Assembly: GCA_937923575.1 (NCBI GenBank) | Contig: CALDUL010000028.1 | Location: 1-64,000 of the forward strand | Direction of reading: 5' to 3' | DNA: 64,000 bases | Source: an uncultured Algimonas sp. | Lineage (GTDB): Bacteria; Pseudomonadota; Alphaproteobacteria; Caulobacterales; Maricaulaceae | Part shown: positions 51,433-61,094 of the stretch, piece after piece | Numbering within the stretch: the stretch's first letter is position 1 | Layout of the letters: each line of letters begins with the position of its first letter | Made by a program: the position numbers and the translations under genes | Notes under the pieces: model-generated | Seen by the model: the letters and a program-made list of their open reading frames with translations, nothing else | Database searches by the model: none | Told to the model about the DNA's origin: nothing

Positions 51433-52040
51433 CCACTCCCATCATATTGGCATCCGGCTCCGCCATACGGCGTGAGATCATGGAGGGCGCGGGGCTCGAC
51501 TTCGACGTCCTGTCCAAGCCCGTCGACGAGGCGGCCATCAAGCACGCCATGCTTGATGATGGCGCTCGGCCGCGCGAGATCGCCGATGCGCTCGCCGAGG
51601 CCAAGGCGCTGCGGGTCTCCCGCTTCCTCGAAAGCCAGGGTCGGCGCGCGCTCGTCATCGGAGCGGATCAGGTCATGGTCATGGACGGGACGCTCTTCGA
51701 CAAGCCCGTGGACCGCGCTGAGGCGCGGGCCCGCCTGCTTTCCATGCGGGGTAAGCGGCACGAGCTGATCGGCGGCTTGGTCGTGGCCGAAGGCGGCGCG
51801 CCCGTCTGGCGGCACATGTCGGAGACGAAGCTGTGGGTGCGGGAGTTTAGCGAAGATTTCCTCGATGCCTATCTGGAGCGCGAGGGCGATCTGGTGACCC
51901 GGTCCGTAGGCGCCTACCGTTTCGAGGGTCCGGGCGCGCAACTCTTCTCCAAGGTCGAGGGAGATTTCTTTTCCATTCTTGGCCTCGCCCTGCTCCCGCT
52001 GCTGGATTATCTGCGCACGCGCGGAGTGATCCCATCATGA
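51429..52040 (+). CDS. maf: Maf-like nucleotide pyrophosphatase
   Basis: A 203-residue Maf/HAM1-like protein that hydrolyses non-canonical or modified NTPs. It starts IILASGSAIRREIMEGAGL, the Maf phosphate-binding motif, and later has ALVIGADQVMVMDGTLFDKP and ARLLSMRGKRHEL. It overlaps ppsR and aroE by four bases each, so it is translated from one message. Confidence 0.92.
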   Translation: MTTPIILASGSAIRREIMEGAGLDFDVLSKPVDEAAIKHAMLDDGARPREIADALAEAKALRVSRFLESQGRRALVIGADQVMVMDGTLFDKPVDRAEARARLLSMRGKRHELIGGLVVAEGGAPVWRHMSETKLWVREFSEDFLDAYLEREGDLVTRSVGAYRFEGPGAQLFSKVEGDFFSILGLALLPLLDYLRTRGVIPS

Positions 52041-52891
52041 GCGGAGCCGCCCTGCCGAAACTGGCTGGCGTCTGCGGCTGGCCGATCCACCACTCGCTCT
52101 CGCCCGTGCTGCACAGTCACTGGCTCCGGCAAGCGGGACTGCGCGGCGCTTATGTGCCTTTCATGGTCAAGCCGTGGGACGCGCGGCGGGCCTTCGAGAC
52201 GCTGAAACGCACGACGATTGCCGGCGTGAATGTCACCCTGCCGCTGAAGACCGACGCCTTTCTGGCTGCCGATGAAGCGACCGAGGATGCGCAGCGGATC
52301 GGGGCGGCCAACTGCCTCTATGTGCGCCGCGGTCGATTGATCGCGCATAATACAGATCTGGAGGGCTTCGCCGCGCCGCTGTTGACTCGCCGCACGCCGC
52401 AGCAGCTCTCGGGTGCCACGGTGCTGATCATCGGTGCGGGCGGCGCGGCGCGCGCTGTGGTCGGTGCGCTATTGAGCCTCGGTCTGCCGGAGATCGTGCT
52501 GACCAACCGCACGGATGCCAAGGCCGAAGAGCTCGTGCGGCAAGCGGGACTGCCGAGTTTCTACGCCCTGCCCTGGGCCGAACGACAGACCGCTGTGCGC
52601 CGCGCGGATATCATCATCAACGCCAGCTCGGCGGGAATGAGCGGCTATCCGGCGCTGGACGTTGATGCGCGCGAAGCCGAGGCGGGCGCATTGATCTATG
52701 ACCTGATCTATGTGCCCGAGGTGACACCGCTGATCGCGGATGCGCGGGATGCAGGCATCGAGACTCTCGGAGGGCTCGACATGTTAATCGCCCAAGCCCG
52801 ACCGAGCTTTCGTCTGTTCTTCGGGGCGGACGCGCCAAACGGTGGTGAGGCGGAGGTGCTGCGTGCCGCCCTCTCGAGCGGAACCCGATGA
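52037..52891 (+). CDS. aroE: Shikimate dehydrogenase
   Basis: A 284-residue NADPH enzyme reducing 3-dehydroshikimate. The N-terminal motif AGVCGWPIHHSLSPVLHSHWL is the shikimate site, with K in NVTLPLK. The Rossmann motif is IIGAGGAARAVVGALL, and ASSAGMSGYPALD follows. It overlaps maf and coaE by four bases. Confidence 0.95.
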   Translation: MSGAALPKLAGVCGWPIHHSLSPVLHSHWLRQAGLRGAYVPFMVKPWDARRAFETLKRTTIAGVNVTLPLKTDAFLAADEATEDAQRIGAANCLYVRRGRLIAHNTDLEGFAAPLLTRRTPQQLSGATVLIIGAGGAARAVVGALLSLGLPEIVLTNRTDAKAEELVRQAGLPSFYALPWAERQTAVRRADIIINASSAGMSGYPALDVDAREAEAGALIYDLIYVPEVTPLIADARDAGIETLGGLDMLIAQARPSFRLFFGADAPNGGEAEVLRAALSSGTR

Positions 52892-53481
52892 TCGTCATCG
52901 GCCTCACCGGTTCCATTGGTATGGGCAAGTCGACGACGGCGCAGATGTTCGCGGCGCGGGGTGTGCCGGTCTTTGACGCCGATGCGGCGGTGCACCAACT
53001 CTACGCGCCGGGCGGTCGTGCGGTGCCGCTGATCCGCGCGGTCTTTCCCGACGCGATCGGCCCGGACGGCGGCGTGAACCGCGCGCGACTGAGTGAGCAT
53101 ATGCGCGAAGATCCGCTGAACCTCGAAGTGCTGACCAGCTTCGTCCACCCTTGGGTTGGGGAGATGCGCGCCGAGTTCCTCGCGCGGGCTGTTGCAGACG
53201 GCGCGAAAGCTGTTCTGTTCGATGTCCCGCTGCTATTCGAGACCGGAGGCGACGCGCAGGTCGATGCGACAGTCGTCGTGACGGCCCCCGCTGATGTCCA
53301 GCGTGCGCGTGTCATGTCCCGGCCCGGCATGACGGCTGATTTGTTCGATACGCTGCTGTCACGACAAATGCCCGATGCGGAAAAACGAGAGCGCGCGGAT
53401 TTTATCATCTCGACCGCGGATGGAATGGAGTCGGCTCAAGCGCGGGTGGATGCCGTGCTCAAGGCGGTACTCGCGCGCTGA
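52888..53481 (+). CDS. coaE: Dephospho-CoA kinase
   Basis: A 197-residue kinase of CoA synthesis. The P-loop GSIGMGKS is at residues 8-15. The DVPLLFETGGDAQVDATVVV stretch, RLAMP-like substrate region and lid residues SRQMPDAEKRERADF are visible. It is the last gene of the overlapping ppsR-maf-aroE-coaE chain. Confidence 0.95.
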   Translation: MIVIGLTGSIGMGKSTTAQMFAARGVPVFDADAAVHQLYAPGGRAVPLIRAVFPDAIGPDGGVNRARLSEHMREDPLNLEVLTSFVHPWVGEMRAEFLARAVADGAKAVLFDVPLLFETGGDAQVDATVVVTAPADVQRARVMSRPGMTADLFDTLLSRQMPDAEKRERADFIISTADGMESAQARVDAVLKAVLAR

Positions 53482-53492
53482 CCGGATTTCCC

Positions 53493-53501
53493 TTGTCCAC
53501 A
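53493..53501 (+). promoter_or_regulatory. DnaA box-like sequence upstream of dnaQ
   Basis: TTGTCCACA matches the E. coli-type DnaA box TTATCCACA at 8 of 9 bases, better than any site found in the candidate origin. It lies in the 76-bp gap between coaE and dnaQ. It could regulate dnaQ by DnaA, but a single match this short may be chance. Confidence 0.35.
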
Positions 53502-53557
53502 GCATCACCCGCGCACCTCCCCTTCCCCATATCGCTTTCAGCCCCTAGCGTCATGCC

Positions 53558-54262
53558 ATGCGCGAGATCGTTTTCGATACCGAGACTACCGGCTTTGACA
53601 GCCAGGGCGCGGACCGCATTACAGAGCTTGGCTGTATCGAGCTGATCGACTGGCTGCCCACGGGTGAGCAATTTCACGCCTATCTTGATCCCGGTCGGGA
53701 CGTGCCGCCGAAGGTCGTCGAGATCACCGGGCTGACGACGGAGTTCCTGCGCGGCAAGCCGAAGTTCGACGAGCGAGCGGACGACTTTCTCGCCTTTATC
53801 GGGGATAGCCCGCTGATCGCCCACAATGCGCAATTCGACCGCGGCTTTATCAATGCCGAGCTGAGGCGCTCTGGCCGTGCGGAAATTCCGGGAGACCGCT
53901 TCATCGACACGCTGAAGATGGCGAATGAAAAATTCCCGGGTAGTCCGGCCTCGCTCGATGCGCTTTGCAAACGTTTTGGGGTCAGCCTGTCATCACGCGA
54001 CAAGCACGGTGCCATCATCGATAGTGAATTGTTGGCGGCGGTCTATCTGGAACTGAAGGGCGGCCGCGAACGGTCGCTCTCATTGGACCCGGTGGGGACC
54101 GTTGAGGCTTCCGTCGATTTTGTGTCTCCGACAGCGCGTCCCAGTCCCTTGCCGAGTTTATTGTCCGACGAGGAACGCGCAGCCCATGCGGCGTTTATTG
54201 AACAAATGGGCGGCAGCGAGTTATGGGAGCGCGTGCAGCGCCGGATGGATGGTCGGCGGTAG
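53558..54262 (+). CDS. dnaQ: DNA polymerase III epsilon subunit (3'-5' exonuclease)
   Basis: A 234-residue DnaQ. The Exo I motif is IVFDTETTGFD, Exo II is SPLIAHNAQFDRGF and Exo III is HGAIIDSELLAAVYL. It supplies proofreading to the replicase. The C-terminal tail of about 60 residues should bind the alpha subunit. It is convergent with parB across 59 bp. Confidence 0.95.
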   Translation: MREIVFDTETTGFDSQGADRITELGCIELIDWLPTGEQFHAYLDPGRDVPPKVVEITGLTTEFLRGKPKFDERADDFLAFIGDSPLIAHNAQFDRGFINAELRRSGRAEIPGDRFIDTLKMANEKFPGSPASLDALCKRFGVSLSSRDKHGAIIDSELLAAVYLELKGGRERSLSLDPVGTVEASVDFVSPTARPSPLPSLLSDEERAAHAAFIEQMGGSELWERVQRRMDGRR

Positions 54263-54321
54263 TGGCCTAAATACCGTTATCCCTGGAATTAACTATGCTA
54301 TATCATTGATATTGCTGTAAT

Positions 54322-55260
54322 TTATGCGCTTCCGAGCCGCCTCAGTAGATCTTCCATATCTTTCAGATCGCGATAGGCCAGCCTGATTTCTCCGCCTTTG
54401 CCCTTGTGACGAATATCGGCTTTGAACCCGGTTCGATCCTGGATCTTCTGTTCCAGCTCACGCAGGTCGGCAGATTTTTCCAATTTAGCCCGAGCGGGGG
54501 CGCGTTCCGGTTTGCCCTCGCGTCGAACCCAGTCTTCGGCCTGACGCACGCTATAATCTTCGCGCAATATCGCTTCGGTCAGCGCATCGGGATCGTCGGC
54601 AGCGAGAACGGCGCGGGCATGGCCGGCTGTGAGCTTGCCTTCGGCCACGAGTTCGCGCGCGCGGTTCGGGAGTTTCGTCAGCCGCACCATATTGGCGACA
54701 TGGGCGCGGCTCTTGCCGATCGTTGTGGCGATTTCCGTCTGGGTACGGCCGAACTCGGCGATCAGCTTGGCATAGGCGAGGGCTTCTTCCATGGGATTGA
54801 GATCGGCGCGCTGAACATTCTCGATCACGCCGATTTCCAGTACGTCGCGATCCGACAGTTTGCGGATGATAATGGGTACTGACGTGAGTCCCGCTTGCGT
54901 CGCGGCTTGCCAACGGCGCTCACCCGCGACGATCTGGAATTTCTTCATATCCGGCAGGGCGCGAACGAGAATGGGCTGGAGAACGCCCTTCTGCTGGATG
55001 GAGGCGACGAGGTCGTCCATGGCATCGCGGGCAAAACGTCGACGGGGCTGGTCGGGATTTCTGACCAGGCGGGAGATGGCGACATTGGACACGCCGGGCT
55101 GTTCCGCAGGACGATCTGGGGCAGGGGCATCGACGGGCGCGGTGAGCGCGTCCGACGTGGTTGGTTCCTCGACCGGTGCGTCCGCCTCGACCGCGCCGAG
55201 ATCGTTCATCAGCGCCGACAGGCCGCGTCCGAGCCCTCGGTCCTTTTTGCGTCCGGCCAT
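54322..55260 (-). CDS. parB: Chromosome partitioning protein ParB
   Basis: A 312-residue ParB. Order: N-terminal basic ParA-interacting patch (RGLGRGLSALM), acidic linker of about 45 residues, NTP-binding motifs including GERRWQA, central HTH (RTQTEIATTIGKSRAHVANMV) and C-terminal dimerization domain. CTPase ParB clamps load at parS, present three times nearby. It is last in the mnmE-mnmG-rsmG-parA-parB order and follows parA by 22 bases. Confidence 0.97.
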   Translation of the reverse strand: MAGRKKDRGLGRGLSALMNDLGAVEADAPVEEPTTSDALTAPVDAPAPDRPAEQPGVSNVAISRLVRNPDQPRRRFARDAMDDLVASIQQKGVLQPILVRALPDMKKFQIVAGERRWQAATQAGLTSVPIIIRKLSDRDVLEIGVIENVQRADLNPMEEALAYAKLIAEFGRTQTEIATTIGKSRAHVANMVRLTKLPNRARELVAEGKLTAGHARAVLAADDPDALTEAILREDYSVRQAEDWVRREGKPERAPARAKLEKSADLRELEQKIQDRTGFKADIRHKGKGGEIRLAYRDLKDMEDLLRRLGSA

Positions 55261-55282
55261 GTCTAAGCTCCTGTAATTACTG

Positions 55283-56065
55283 TTATTTCTTGCGCGACGC
55301 GTGTTTGCGAATGACTTCGCGCGCCAGACGCCGATAAGCCTTCGCTCCTTGGCTCGAAGGGTCGTAGGTCGTCACGGGTTCCGCAAAGCTCGGTGCTTCC
55401 GCGATGCGTACATTGCGCGGGATGACCGTCTCGAACACCGCCCGACCGAGGTGTTTGCGCACATCGTCCGCGACCTGCGCGGAGAGTCGATTGCGGCGGT
55501 CATACATGGTCAGCATGACGCCATCGATGGCGAGTGAGGGGTTGATCCCGGCTTTGGCCATTTCCACTGTCTTGAGCAGCTGGCTCAGTCCTTCGAGCGC
55601 GAAGAACTCGCATTGCAGGGGCACAATGACGGACCGGGCGGCTGCCAAGGCATTGAGCGTGAGCAGGTTGAGCGAAGGCGGGCAGTCGATCATGACATAG
55701 TCGAAGCCCGCGGTCCCCGCGTCCAGCGCGGATTTAAGCCGACGCGTTCGCCCGTCCCGGGTTCCGATCTCCAGCTCCGCGCCGGAGAGATCGGGATGGC
55801 TCGGCACAATATAGAGTCCGCGCACGCGCGTGGGCTGAATCGCGTCATCCAGCGCGATGTCTTCGGTCAGCACGCTATAGCTGGAGCGTTCGCGTGCATC
55901 GCGCGGGATGCCGAGGCCGGTCGATGCGTTACCCTGCGGGTCCATATCGATGAGCAGAACCCGCTGTTCGTGCTCAGCGAGGGCGGCGGAGAGATTGATG
56001 GCCGTGGTGGTTTTACCGACGCCGCCCTTCTGATTGACGATGGCCATGATGCGTTTGGGTGTCAC
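55283..56065 (-). CDS. parA: Chromosome partitioning ATPase ParA
   Basis: A 260-residue Walker-type ATPase. The deviant Walker A motif KGGVGKTT is at residues 13-20 and the DMDPQGN motif in the second strand. GTG at 56065 is the best start (MTPKRIMAIVNQKGG); the longer frame uses TTG at 56080. It drives segregation with parB. A parS site at 56131 and another at 56161 sit just upstream. Confidence 0.95.
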   Translation of the reverse strand: MTPKRIMAIVNQKGGVGKTTTAINLSAALAEHEQRVLLIDMDPQGNASTGLGIPRDARERSSYSVLTEDIALDDAIQPTRVRGLYIVPSHPDLSGAELEIGTRDGRTRRLKSALDAGTAGFDYVMIDCPPSLNLLTLNALAAARSVIVPLQCEFFALEGLSQLLKTVEMAKAGINPSLAIDGVMLTMYDRRNRLSAQVADDVRKHLGRAVFETVIPRNVRIAEAPSFAEPVTTYDPSSQGAKAYRRLAREVIRKHASRKK

Positions 56066-56130
56066 GGCGATGTCTTTCAAAGGCGGTTGCGGGCCTCCGG
56101 CATTAGTCTTTTGCGCCCATGACTGTCGAG

Positions 56131-56146
56131 TGTTTCACGTGAAACA
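56131..56146. promoter_or_regulatory. parS site 1
   Basis: The perfect 16-bp palindrome TGTTTCACGTGAAACA lies between parA and rsmG, matching the alphaproteobacterial parS consensus exactly. Confidence 0.97.
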
Positions 56147-56160
56147 TTACGGGACAAATA

Positions 56161-56176
56161 TGTTTCACGTGAAACA
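56161..56176. promoter_or_regulatory. parS site 2
   Basis: A second perfect TGTTTCACGTGAAACA palindrome starts 30 bp after the start of parS site 1 and ends just past the rsmG stop. Confidence 0.97.
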
Positions 56177-56177
56177 A

Positions 56178-56816
56178 TCAGCGCCGCCCAAGCCCCATAA
56201 AGGCGACGACGACACCGTCACTACCCGACAAACTCGCGGTCGTCTGACGCTCGTAAACCCAGTCCGATGCGACCGCGTCTTCCTCACTGGAAAGGTCCGC
56301 GCCCTTGAGCAGGATGAGCTGACCGCCGCCGCGGAGGTGGTGTTCCGCCATTGGGAACAGCCGCGAGAGCGGGGCAAAGGCGCGCGCGGTGATGACATCT
56401 GCGCCAAGCGGCTCCATCGCTTCGATACGCTGGCTGTGCACCGTTGCGGGGAGGTCGAGCTCCCGGATGACCGTGCGGATGAAGCTGGCTTTCTTGCCCG
56501 CCGATTCGATCAGGTGCACGTGCTGATCGCGGGAAGGATTGTGTTTGGCCTCGATCGCGATGGACAATCCCGGGAAACCCGCACCCGAGCCGAAATCCAC
56601 GATCGTGCGCGCCACGTCGGGGATGTGCGGGACGATCTGTGCGCTATCGAGCGCGTGTCGGATCCAGAAGTCGGGCAGAGTGCTGGGCGCGACGAGATTG
56701 ATCTTCGCATTCCATTTGCTGAGCAGCCTGCCCCAGCGGTCGTAGTCGCTCAGGCTTTCCGGCGAGATCGGCGCGCGAGAAACAAACTCATCGCGGCCGT
56801 GTGTTGGAGCGCTCAC
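56178..56816 (-). CDS. rsmG: 16S rRNA (guanine527-N7)-methyltransferase
   Basis: A 212-residue SAM-dependent enzyme (old name gidB). The N-terminal segment [24 protein letters not shown] is a family feature, and the SAM motif is [16 protein letters not shown]. It overlaps mnmG by four bases. parS sites 1 and 2 lie between this gene and parA. Confidence 0.95.
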   Translation of the reverse strand: MSAPTHGRDEFVSRAPISPESLSDYDRWGRLLSKWNAKINLVAPSTLPDFWIRHALDSAQIVPHIPDVARTIVDFGSGAGFPGLSIAIEAKHNPSRDQHVHLIESAGKKASFIRTVIRELDLPATVHSQRIEAMEPLGADVITARAFAPLSRLFPMAEHHLRGGGQLILLKGADLSSEEDAVASDWVYERQTTASLSGSDGVVVAFMGLGRR

Positions 56817-58702
56817 GCCGCGTGCCGCCTGCGCACATAGGCCAGAACCGCCATGAGCGCGCCGGGCGTGACGCCTTCCAGTCGCGAAGCCTGGCCTAGC
56901 GTTTCGGGACGCGCCGCGATCAGTTTCTCGCGCACTTCATTGGAGATGCCGCCAATGGCCGCGTAGTCCAGCTGATCCGGCAGACGCAGGCCTTCGTCGC
57001 GTTGGAAGGCTTCGATGTCGCGCTGCTGGCGTTCGAGATAGCCCGCATAGATGGCGTGAATCTCTGCAAAGCGTTTGGCCCTCGGGGTGAGGGCGTCGAG
57101 TTCTGGAAAGACGGGCGCGAGCGTGTCGGCGTCGAAATCGGGATAGGCGAGCAGATCGGCGATCGTGCGCAGCTGGCCATCCTGATTGACCGACAGACCC
57201 GCGGCCTTGAGCGTCGTCGGGCTTGCGGTCGTGGTGGTGATCAATTCCCGAGCGGCTTCGAACTCGGAGTGTTTCACGTGAAACATTTTAGAGCGCTCAC
57301 GCCCGGCGAGACCTGTCTCGATGGCTTTTGGCGTCAGGCGCATGTCGGCATTGTCCGCGCGCAAGTGCAGGCGATATTCCGCGCGGCTGGTGAACATGCG
57401 ATAGGGCTCGGTCACGCCTGTACGCGTCAGGTCGTCGATCATCACGCCGATATAGGCTTCGCTACGGTCCAGCACGAGCGGCTCTCGGCCCTGGCTGGCG
57501 AGCGCGGCATTGGCGCCCGCGATCAGCCCCTGCGCTGCCGCTTCCTCATATCCGGTCGTGCCGTTGATCTGTCCCGCAAGGTAAAGACCGGGCAGAGCCT
57601 TGGTCTCCAGCGTCAGGCGCAGCTCGCGCGGATCGACATAGTCATATTCGATTGCATAGCCGTAGCGCTGCACCTCGACCTGCTCGAGGCCGGGAATAGT
57701 GCGCAGGAAGGCGTCCTGTACCTCGGCCGGCAGGCTGGAGCTAATGCCGTTGGGATAGACCGTGTCGCCGTCCGGATTACCGGGCAGGCCTTCGGGCTCC
57801 AGGAATATCTGATGGCGGTCACGATCGGCGAAGCGCACGACCTTGTCCTCGATCGATGGACAGTAGCGCGGGCCTTTCCCGGCGATACCGCCACCGTAAA
57901 CCGCTGATTTTTCGATATTTTTGGCGATCACAGCATGGGTGCGCGCATTGGTGTGGGTGATGCCGCACTCGATCTGCGGGACAGTGATGCGGTCCGTCAT
58001 GAAGGAGAAGGGCACCGGCTCGTCATCGGCGGGTTGCATGGCGAGACCCGACCAGTCGATGGAGGATAGCGTGAGCCGCGCGGGCGTGCCGGTCTTCAGC
58101 CGGCCCATGCGCAGGCCGAGCCCGTAGAGCCGCTCGGACAGGCCGATGCTCGGCGGCTCGTCCCATCGTCCGGCGGCGGTCTGCTCATGGCCGACATGGA
58201 TCACGCCCTTGAGGAAAGTGCCCGTGGTCAGCACCACACGCGCGGCCGCGAAGTCGCGTCCGTCCTCCGTCCGCACACCGCAGAGCCGGCTTCCGTCCAT
58301 GATCAGATCATGAGCGGACGCCTCGACGACGGTCAGATTGTCCTGGCCCGCGATCTCCGCCTGCATGGCGACTTTGTAGAGATGACGGTCGCTCTGCGTG
58401 CGCGGGCCCTGCACGGCTGGACCTTTGGAGCGGTTGAGCAGGCGAAACTGTATACCGGACGCGTCCGCGACCCGGCCCATCACTCCGCCCAGCGCGTCGA
58501 TCTCGCGCACGAGGTGACCCTTGCCCAGACCTCCAATCGCCGGATTGCAGCTCATCTCGCCGATCGTGTCCGCACGGTGAGTCAGCAACAGCGTGCTTGC
58601 CCCAAGCCGCGCCGACGCACAGGCCGCGTCGCAACCCGCATGGCCGCCGCCGATGACAATGACGTCGTAAGTCACATGAGTAGACCTGGCGGCAGTAGAC
58701 AT
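56813..58702 (-). CDS. mnmG: tRNA uridine-5-carboxymethylaminomethyl modification enzyme MnmG
   Basis: A 629-residue FAD protein (old name gidA), partner of MnmE. The FAD motif GGGHAG is at residues 18-23, and the [19 protein letters not shown] motif follows. A parS site lies within the gene and is read as MFHVKH. Start at MSTAARST (58702). rsmG starts inside its stop codon region and mnmE lies 96 bp upstream, so the operon order is mnmE-mnmG-rsmG-parA-parB. Confidence 0.96.
   Translation of the reverse strand: MSTAARSTHVTYDVIVIGGGHAGCDAACASARLGASTLLLTHRADTIGEMSCNPAIGGLGKGHLVREIDALGGVMGRVADASGIQFRLLNRSKGPAVQGPRTQSDRHLYKVAMQAEIAGQDNLTVVEASAHDLIMDGSRLCGVRTEDGRDFAAARVVLTTGTFLKGVIHVGHEQTAAGRWDEPPSIGLSERLYGLGLRMGRLKTGTPARLTLSSIDWSGLAMQPADDEPVPFSFMTDRITVPQIECGITHTNARTHAVIAKNIEKSAVYGGGIAGKGPRYCPSIEDKVVRFADRDRHQIFLEPEGLPGNPDGDTVYPNGISSSLPAEVQDAFLRTIPGLEQVEVQRYGYAIEYDYVDPRELRLTLETKALPGLYLAGQINGTTGYEEAAAQGLIAGANAALASQGREPLVLDRSEAYIGVMIDDLTRTGVTEPYRMFTSRAEYRLHLRADNADMRLTPKAIETGLAGRERSKMFHVKHSEFEAARELITTTTASPTTLKAAGLSVNQDGQLRTIADLLAYPDFDADTLAPVFPELDALTPRAKRFAEIHAIYAGYLERQQRDIEAFQRDEGLRLPDQLDYAAIGGISNEVREKLIAARPETLGQASRLEGVTPGALMAVLAYVRRRHAA
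57270..57285. promoter_or_regulatory. parS site 3, inside mnmG
   Basis: A perfect TGTTTCACGTGAAACA palindrome inside the mnmG coding sequence. The codons encode MFHVKH. It lies about 1.1 kb from sites 1 and 2 and indicates selection for ParB binding in a coding region. Confidence 0.97.
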
Positions 58703-58798
58703 GGCGGCGATATAGGGCAGGTGAGGCCGCACCGCTAGCGTGCGCTGGAGTCGTTATGTTGTAACGTTTATCGCGCTTCGCCGCTCGTTCCCCGTCTC

Positions 58799-60079
58799 TT
58801 ACTTCCCGACACAGAACTGGCTGAAGATCCGGTCGAAGACCTCCTCGATGTCGGAGCGTCCGGCGAGCTCGTCAATGGAACGCAGCGCACGGCGAATGTC
58901 TTCGCTGGCGAATTCCGGAGCGACGCTGAGATGGCGCGCAGCAGCGCGCGTCGCGTCGAGCGCGTCCTGGGCGAGTCGCGTGTGGCGAGCGCGGGTGAGC
59001 CCCGCCGACTCCTGCCCGGCAAAGCGCGCGGTGATGATGTCCTCCAATCGGTGGAGTAGACCGTCCAGACCCGATCCGGTCTTGGCGTTGATCTCGCTAT
59101 CGCCCGCTCTGCCGTCGACATTGACGAGGCGGATGTCGCCTTCTTGTAGGGGTGGCTCGGCCGAACCGTCGCGCACGAGCCCGATCCGCAGCTCCGCCCG
59201 GTCGGCGCGGTCCAGCGCCCGGCGCACGCCCTCATGCTCCACGGCATCATCGGTTTCGCGCAAACCTGCTGTATCGGACAGGGTCACGGGCAGCCCGGCA
59301 ATGACCATTGGCACCTCCACCACGTCGCGCGTCGTCCCGGCGACGGGCGAGACGATGGCGGCGTCGCGGCCTGCGAGTTGGTTCAGCAGCGTAGACTTGC
59401 CTGCATTGGGCGCGCCGATGATGGCGATGTCGATGCCCGATCGCACCGCCTGCGCTCGGCTCGCGCGCTGCAGGGCCGCGTCGATCCGCGCCGCAACATC
59501 GGTCAGGATCGGATAGGCGGCATGGGACAGCGCATCGGGCACGTCGGCTTCGTCGGCAAAGTCGATCTCGCCCTCGATCTGGGCGAGCGCGTCGAGCAGC
59601 TCCGCCTTCCAGCCTTCGTAGCTCTGCCGCAGCGCGCCTTCCATCTGGGCGAGGGCCTGGCGGCGCTGGCCCTGGGTGCGCGCATCGATCAAATCCATCA
59701 GCCCCTCGGCCTCGGTCAAATCCATACGTCCGTTTTCCACCGCGCGGCGGGTGAAGGCGCCGGGTCCGGCAGGCGAGGCTCCGGCGGCGAGCAGCGCTTT
59801 CGAGACCGCGTCGATGACCGCAACTGAACCGTGGCATTGCAACTCCACCACGTCTTCACCGGTGAAACTGTTCGGTGCGGGGAAGTGGATCAGTACCGCC
59901 TCGTCGATGGGCTCGCCCTCCCAACGCAGCACCCGCAGCACGGCCCGGCGTGCGGGCAGGGCGCGCGGCCCGGCGAGCGCCTGTGCAATGCTCAGCGCAT
60001 CGGGTCCGGACAGCCGGATCACCGCCACGCCCGCGCGTCCCGGCGCACTGGCCAGGGCGAATATCGTTTCAACTCTCAC
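58799..60079 (-). CDS. mnmE: tRNA modification GTPase MnmE
   Basis: A 426-residue GTPase. N-terminal domain begins TIFALASAPGRAGVAVIRLSG. The G1 motif GAPNAGKS is at residues 222-229 and the C-terminus ends FCVGK, the C-x-G-K motif essential for modification. GTG at 60079 fits the family start; ATG at 60106 would overlap the start of the next gene. It works with MnmG. Confidence 0.95.
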   Translation of the reverse strand: MRVETIFALASAPGRAGVAVIRLSGPDALSIAQALAGPRALPARRAVLRVLRWEGEPIDEAVLIHFPAPNSFTGEDVVELQCHGSVAVIDAVSKALLAAGASPAGPGAFTRRAVENGRMDLTEAEGLMDLIDARTQGQRRQALAQMEGALRQSYEGWKAELLDALAQIEGEIDFADEADVPDALSHAAYPILTDVAARIDAALQRASRAQAVRSGIDIAIIGAPNAGKSTLLNQLAGRDAAIVSPVAGTTRDVVEVPMVIAGLPVTLSDTAGLRETDDAVEHEGVRRALDRADRAELRIGLVRDGSAEPPLQEGDIRLVNVDGRAGDSEINAKTGSGLDGLLHRLEDIITARFAGQESAGLTRARHTRLAQDALDATRAAARHLSVAPEFASEDIRRALRSIDELAGRSDIEEVFDRIFSQFCVGK

Positions 60080-60104
60080 GCCGGTCGCCTTATAGGCCGA
60101 CGCC

Positions 60105-60989
60105 ATGAGAACCAAGATGACAACGCTCACGCTGATGGCCGCCCTGCTCTGTTCCTGCGCGGACGCCAACGCACCCGACACGGCCGAGAGCACGCGTGTC
60201 GCAAACACCGCAACCGCCACGCCGGGTAGCGGCCTCGCCCCGATCCGAACCTTTCTCGACTGCCTGCCGGATGACGCCGCGCTGGTGGCGGCTCACCGTG
60301 GCACGGGGATGGGCATGGACGCACCGGAGAACTCGGTGTCGGGTCTCGAAGCGCTGATCGAGGCGGGCGTGATGATGGCGGAGATCGACATCGCCCGTAT
60401 CCGCGACGGTACGCTGATCAGCTTTCACGACGGCGTCTGGGAAGAGAAGTCGTCCGGGACGGGGCCCGTCGTCTCGACCCGCCGTGCCGATTTCGAACGC
60501 ATCCGGCTGCGCACGCGCGAGAACGGTCCCATCGGCGGTGAGCCTGTGCCCACGCTCGAGGCCATGCTCGATGCCGCGCGGGGGCGCATCTATCTGGAGC
60601 TGGACTTCAAGACATCCGCCGACATACCGCGTGTGGTCGATCTGGTGCGCGCGCGGGGTATGGAGGACGAGGTCATTCTCATCGCGACCGACGCGTCCGA
60701 GGCCAAGCAGCTCGCGCCTTACGCGGACGAGTTTCTGCTCTCGCTCGGCTATAACCAGCGCATGGCGGGTCATGGTGTCTGGGTTGGCGGGCGGTGGCGC
60801 GACGACGCGCAGGACAAGCTCGGCCAACGGCATTACCGGCTTGGCGCGCAGTGGCGACGCGACGCGCAGGAGCTGAACCGCGCGCGATCGCGGCTGGATC
60901 TGCTCGTGACCGACCAGATCATGCGCTACGCACCGATCGAGGGCCTGGACAACCGCCGCGCTTTCGATGCCTGCCTTGCGCGCGGGTGA
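60105..60989 (+). CDS. Glycerophosphodiester phosphodiesterase-like lipoprotein
   Basis: A 294-residue lipoprotein (MRTKMTTLTLMAALLCSCADA). The GDPD barrel motifs are VAAHRGTGMGMDAPENS, AEIDIARIRDGTLISFHD and YLELDFKT. Enzymes of this fold cleave glycerophosphodiesters; the C-terminal LDLLVTDQ segment fits the family. It is divergent from mnmE, with a possible start overlap if mnmE uses the upstream ATG. Confidence 0.85.
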   Translation: MRTKMTTLTLMAALLCSCADANAPDTAESTRVANTATATPGSGLAPIRTFLDCLPDDAALVAAHRGTGMGMDAPENSVSGLEALIEAGVMMAEIDIARIRDGTLISFHDGVWEEKSSGTGPVVSTRRADFERIRLRTRENGPIGGEPVPTLEAMLDAARGRIYLELDFKTSADIPRVVDLVRARGMEDEVILIATDASEAKQLAPYADEFLLSLGYNQRMAGHGVWVGGRWRDDAQDKLGQRHYRLGAQWRRDAQELNRARSRLDLLVTDQIMRYAPIEGLDNRRAFDACLARG

Positions 60990-61094
60990 TTGGCGAAAAA
61001 GGCGTAATCACAATTTCCGTTTGAACCCTTCCGGGGTCTTTCCTATCACAATCCCGTGACCTGCAGGGAAGACGCGGGGTTGAGGGGAAGCGTG

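Noticed and set aside
56066-56080. TTG start for parA adding five residues
   Set aside because: No ribosome-binding site precedes it and GTG at 56065 gives the usual ParA N-terminus.
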